In this document: positions 10,613-11,778 of the stretch, piece after piece
Position numbering within the stretch: the first letter of the stretch is position 1
Layout of the letters: each line of letters starts with the position of its first letter
From: Candidatus Tayloriibacteriota bacterium
GTDB lineage: Bacteria; Patescibacteriota; Minisyncoccia; Phycocordibacterales; PALSA-1337
Direction of reading: 5' to 3'
DNA: 11,778 nucleotides
NCBI GenBank assembly: GCA_023269245.1
Contig: JAHFMB010000024.1
Location: 1-11,778 of the forward strand
Translations under genes and position numbers: made by a program
The notes under the pieces: model-generated
Database searches by the model: none
What the model saw: the letters and a program-made list of their open reading frames with translations, nothing else
What the model was told of the DNA's origin: nothing

Positions 10613-11778
10613 TTATCGCGCAAACTCTATTGTTCTCGTCTCTCGGATGACATTTACTTTGATTTCACCAGGGTATTTGAGATCCTTTTCGATCTTGAGG
10701 GCGATATCTCGAGCGAGATTGCGTGCAGTCAGGTCATCTACCTCCTCTGGTTTGACGAAGATGCGAATCTCACGTCCTGCCTGGAGAGCGTATGCCTTTT
10801 CGATGCCAGGGAAGGAGTTTGCCAGAGCTTCAAGGTCGCCAAGACGCTTGATGTAGTTCTCAACGTTGTCACGACGTGCCCCCGGGCGTGATCCTGAGAT
10901 GGCATCAGCAGTCTGTACAATGCGTGATTCGACGGTCTCATACGGGTACTCCTCGTGGTGGGCCTGCATAGCCTTGATAACCTCTTCCGGGGCACCAAAC
11001 TTTTGGAGAATACGACGGCCAATCTCGACGTGCGTACCAGCAACCTCATGGTCGAGTGCTTTGCCGAGGTCGTGGAGAAGGGCACCTGCTTTGGCAACCT
11101 GCACATTGGCTCCGAGCTCTTCGGCAATCATGCCGGCGATGTGTGCCATTTCCATAGAGTGCTGGAGGACGTTCTGTCCATAACTGGTACGGAAATGGAG
11201 GCGTCCAAGGATAAGAAGAATGCGTGGATCAAGTCCAAGTACACCACATTCATATGCAGCTGCCTCACCCTTTTCCTTGATGGTTTTATTGATGTCTTGC
11301 TTTGCCTTGTCGACAACCGACTCAATCTTTGCTGGTTGAATACGGCCATCCTTGATGAGCTCGCGGAGAGCAATAGCAGCAGTGTGGCGGCGAACAGGGT
11401 CGAATGAAGAGATAGTGATTGCTCCAGGCGTATCATCAACCATAACTTCAACCCCAGTAACACGCTCAAAGGCTTTGATATTACGACCTTCTTTCCCAAT
11501 AATCTTGCCTTTGACATCATCACTTGGGATCTCGACTACGGTAGACATGACATCCTGTGATACTGATGATGCGAGGCGCTGGATAGAGACGGCGAGGATG
11601 TCCCGCGCCTTCTTTTCGAGCATCTCTTCACCTTGACTCTCAAGCTTGCCCATACGACCCAACAGATCTTGCTCGGATTGCTTTTCGATGATTTTGACGA
11701 GTTGTTCCTTTGCATCTGCGGCCGAAAGCTGCGCAATTTTCTCGAGAGCCGCCTTGCGGTCCTCCTCGAGCTTATCGG
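10613..11778 (-). CDS. rny: Ribonuclease Y, N-terminus beyond the window
   Basis: RNase Y is a membrane-anchored endoribonuclease that starts mRNA decay in bacteria lacking RNase E. The frame is open to the right edge; 387 C-terminal residues are visible and the N-terminal membrane helix and most of the coiled coil are missing. In order: the end of the coiled coil (KAALEKIAQLSAADAKEQL), the KH domain (DDVKGKIIGKEGRNIKAFERVTGVEVMVDDTP), the HD domain (VLQHSMEMAHIAGMIAEEL; AGALLHDLGKALDHEVAGTH with the metal-binding HD pair), and the C-terminal domain (TADAISGSRPGARRDNVENYIKRLGDLE). The internal ATG at 11662 lies in the middle of the family sequence and is not the start. RNase Y and PNPase are known degradosome partners in Firmicutes; both genes are within this 12-kb window. 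A strong terminator follows. Confidence 0.96.
   Translation of the reverse strand, partial: DKLEEDRKAALEKIAQLSAADAKEQLVKIIEKQSEQDLLGRMGKLESQGEEMLEKKARDILAVSIQRLASSVSQDVMSTVVEIPSDDVKGKIIGKEGRNIKAFERVTGVEVMVDDTPGAITISSFDPVRRHTAAIALRELIKDGRIQPAKIESVVDKAKQDINKTIKEKGEAAAYECGVLGLDPRILLILGRLHFRTSYGQNVLQHSMEMAHIAGMIAEELGANVQVAKAGALLHDLGKALDHEVAGTHVEIGRRILQKFGAPEEVIKAMQAHHEEYPYETVESRIVQTADAISGSRPGARRDNVENYIKRLGDLEALANSFPGIEKAYALQAGREIRIFVKPEEVDDLTARNLARDIALKIEKDLKYPGEIKVNVIRETRTIEFAR

Noticed and set aside
1..11778. CRISPR arrays, transposases or prophage genes
   Set aside because: No regularly spaced repeats, transposase or phage structural genes found; the recombinase is a housekeeping Xer type.

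Overview
The window looks like chromosomal DNA from a Patescibacteria (CPR) genome, most likely Parcubacteria. This is inference from several traits: compact protein versions, HTH/LAGLIDADG-type and small membrane proteins of a kind common in that group, four tRNAs without encoded CCA tails, an HD-domain CCA-adding enzyme, RNase Y with PNPase, and gene starts that lack Shine-Dalgarno sequences. TAA, TAG and TGA all end genes here, so the standard/bacterial code fits.

Layout. On the left, three leftward genes are transcribed in the order rpsO (S15), a NYN-domain putative RNase, and pnp (PNPase, cut by the window edge). This is the familiar rpsO-pnp pair with a second RNA enzyme between them. 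Divergent from rpsO run a XerC/D-type tyrosine recombinase and exonuclease III (xth). A 785-bp gene-free region follows (3941-4725). It is packed with large inverted repeats: a 165-nt near-continuous hairpin, a possible pseudoknot, a 94-nt palindrome, and a perfect DnaA box. Leftward cca comes next, then rightward tRNA-Arg(UCG) and tRNA-Gly(GCC). A second gene-free region (6493-6917) carries another perfect DnaA box and two tandem parS-like sites. Rightward genes continue with yraN, tRNA-Pro(UGG), a two-helix membrane/coiled-coil protein, an HTH/LAGLIDADG-like protein overlapping tRNA-Gly(UCC), a histidine phosphatase that starts one base after that tRNA, and an anchored extracytoplasmic protein. 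The right end has leftward HU and RNase Y (cut by the window edge), separated by a strong bidirectional terminator.

Main observations. (1) Six parS-like 16-mers (13-15 of 16 matches to TGTTTCACGTGAAACA) lie between 5230 and 6893, four of them inside cca. Together with two perfect DnaA boxes in the flanking gene-free regions, they suggest an origin-proximal centromere or possibly oriC. (2) At least six genes have a -10 hexamer ending only 6-9 bases before the start codon and no Shine-Dalgarno sequence, which predicts leaderless mRNAs. (3) The xth-cca gap may encode one or more undescribed structured RNAs. (4) A tRNA-Gly is wedged between two genes so that its processing would cut one mRNA before its stop codon and free the next as a near-leaderless message.

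RNA metabolism dominates the gene content (S15, PNPase, RNase Y, NYN protein, CCA-adding enzyme, tRNAs), with a smaller DNA repair and chromosome group (Xth, Xer, YraN, HU).
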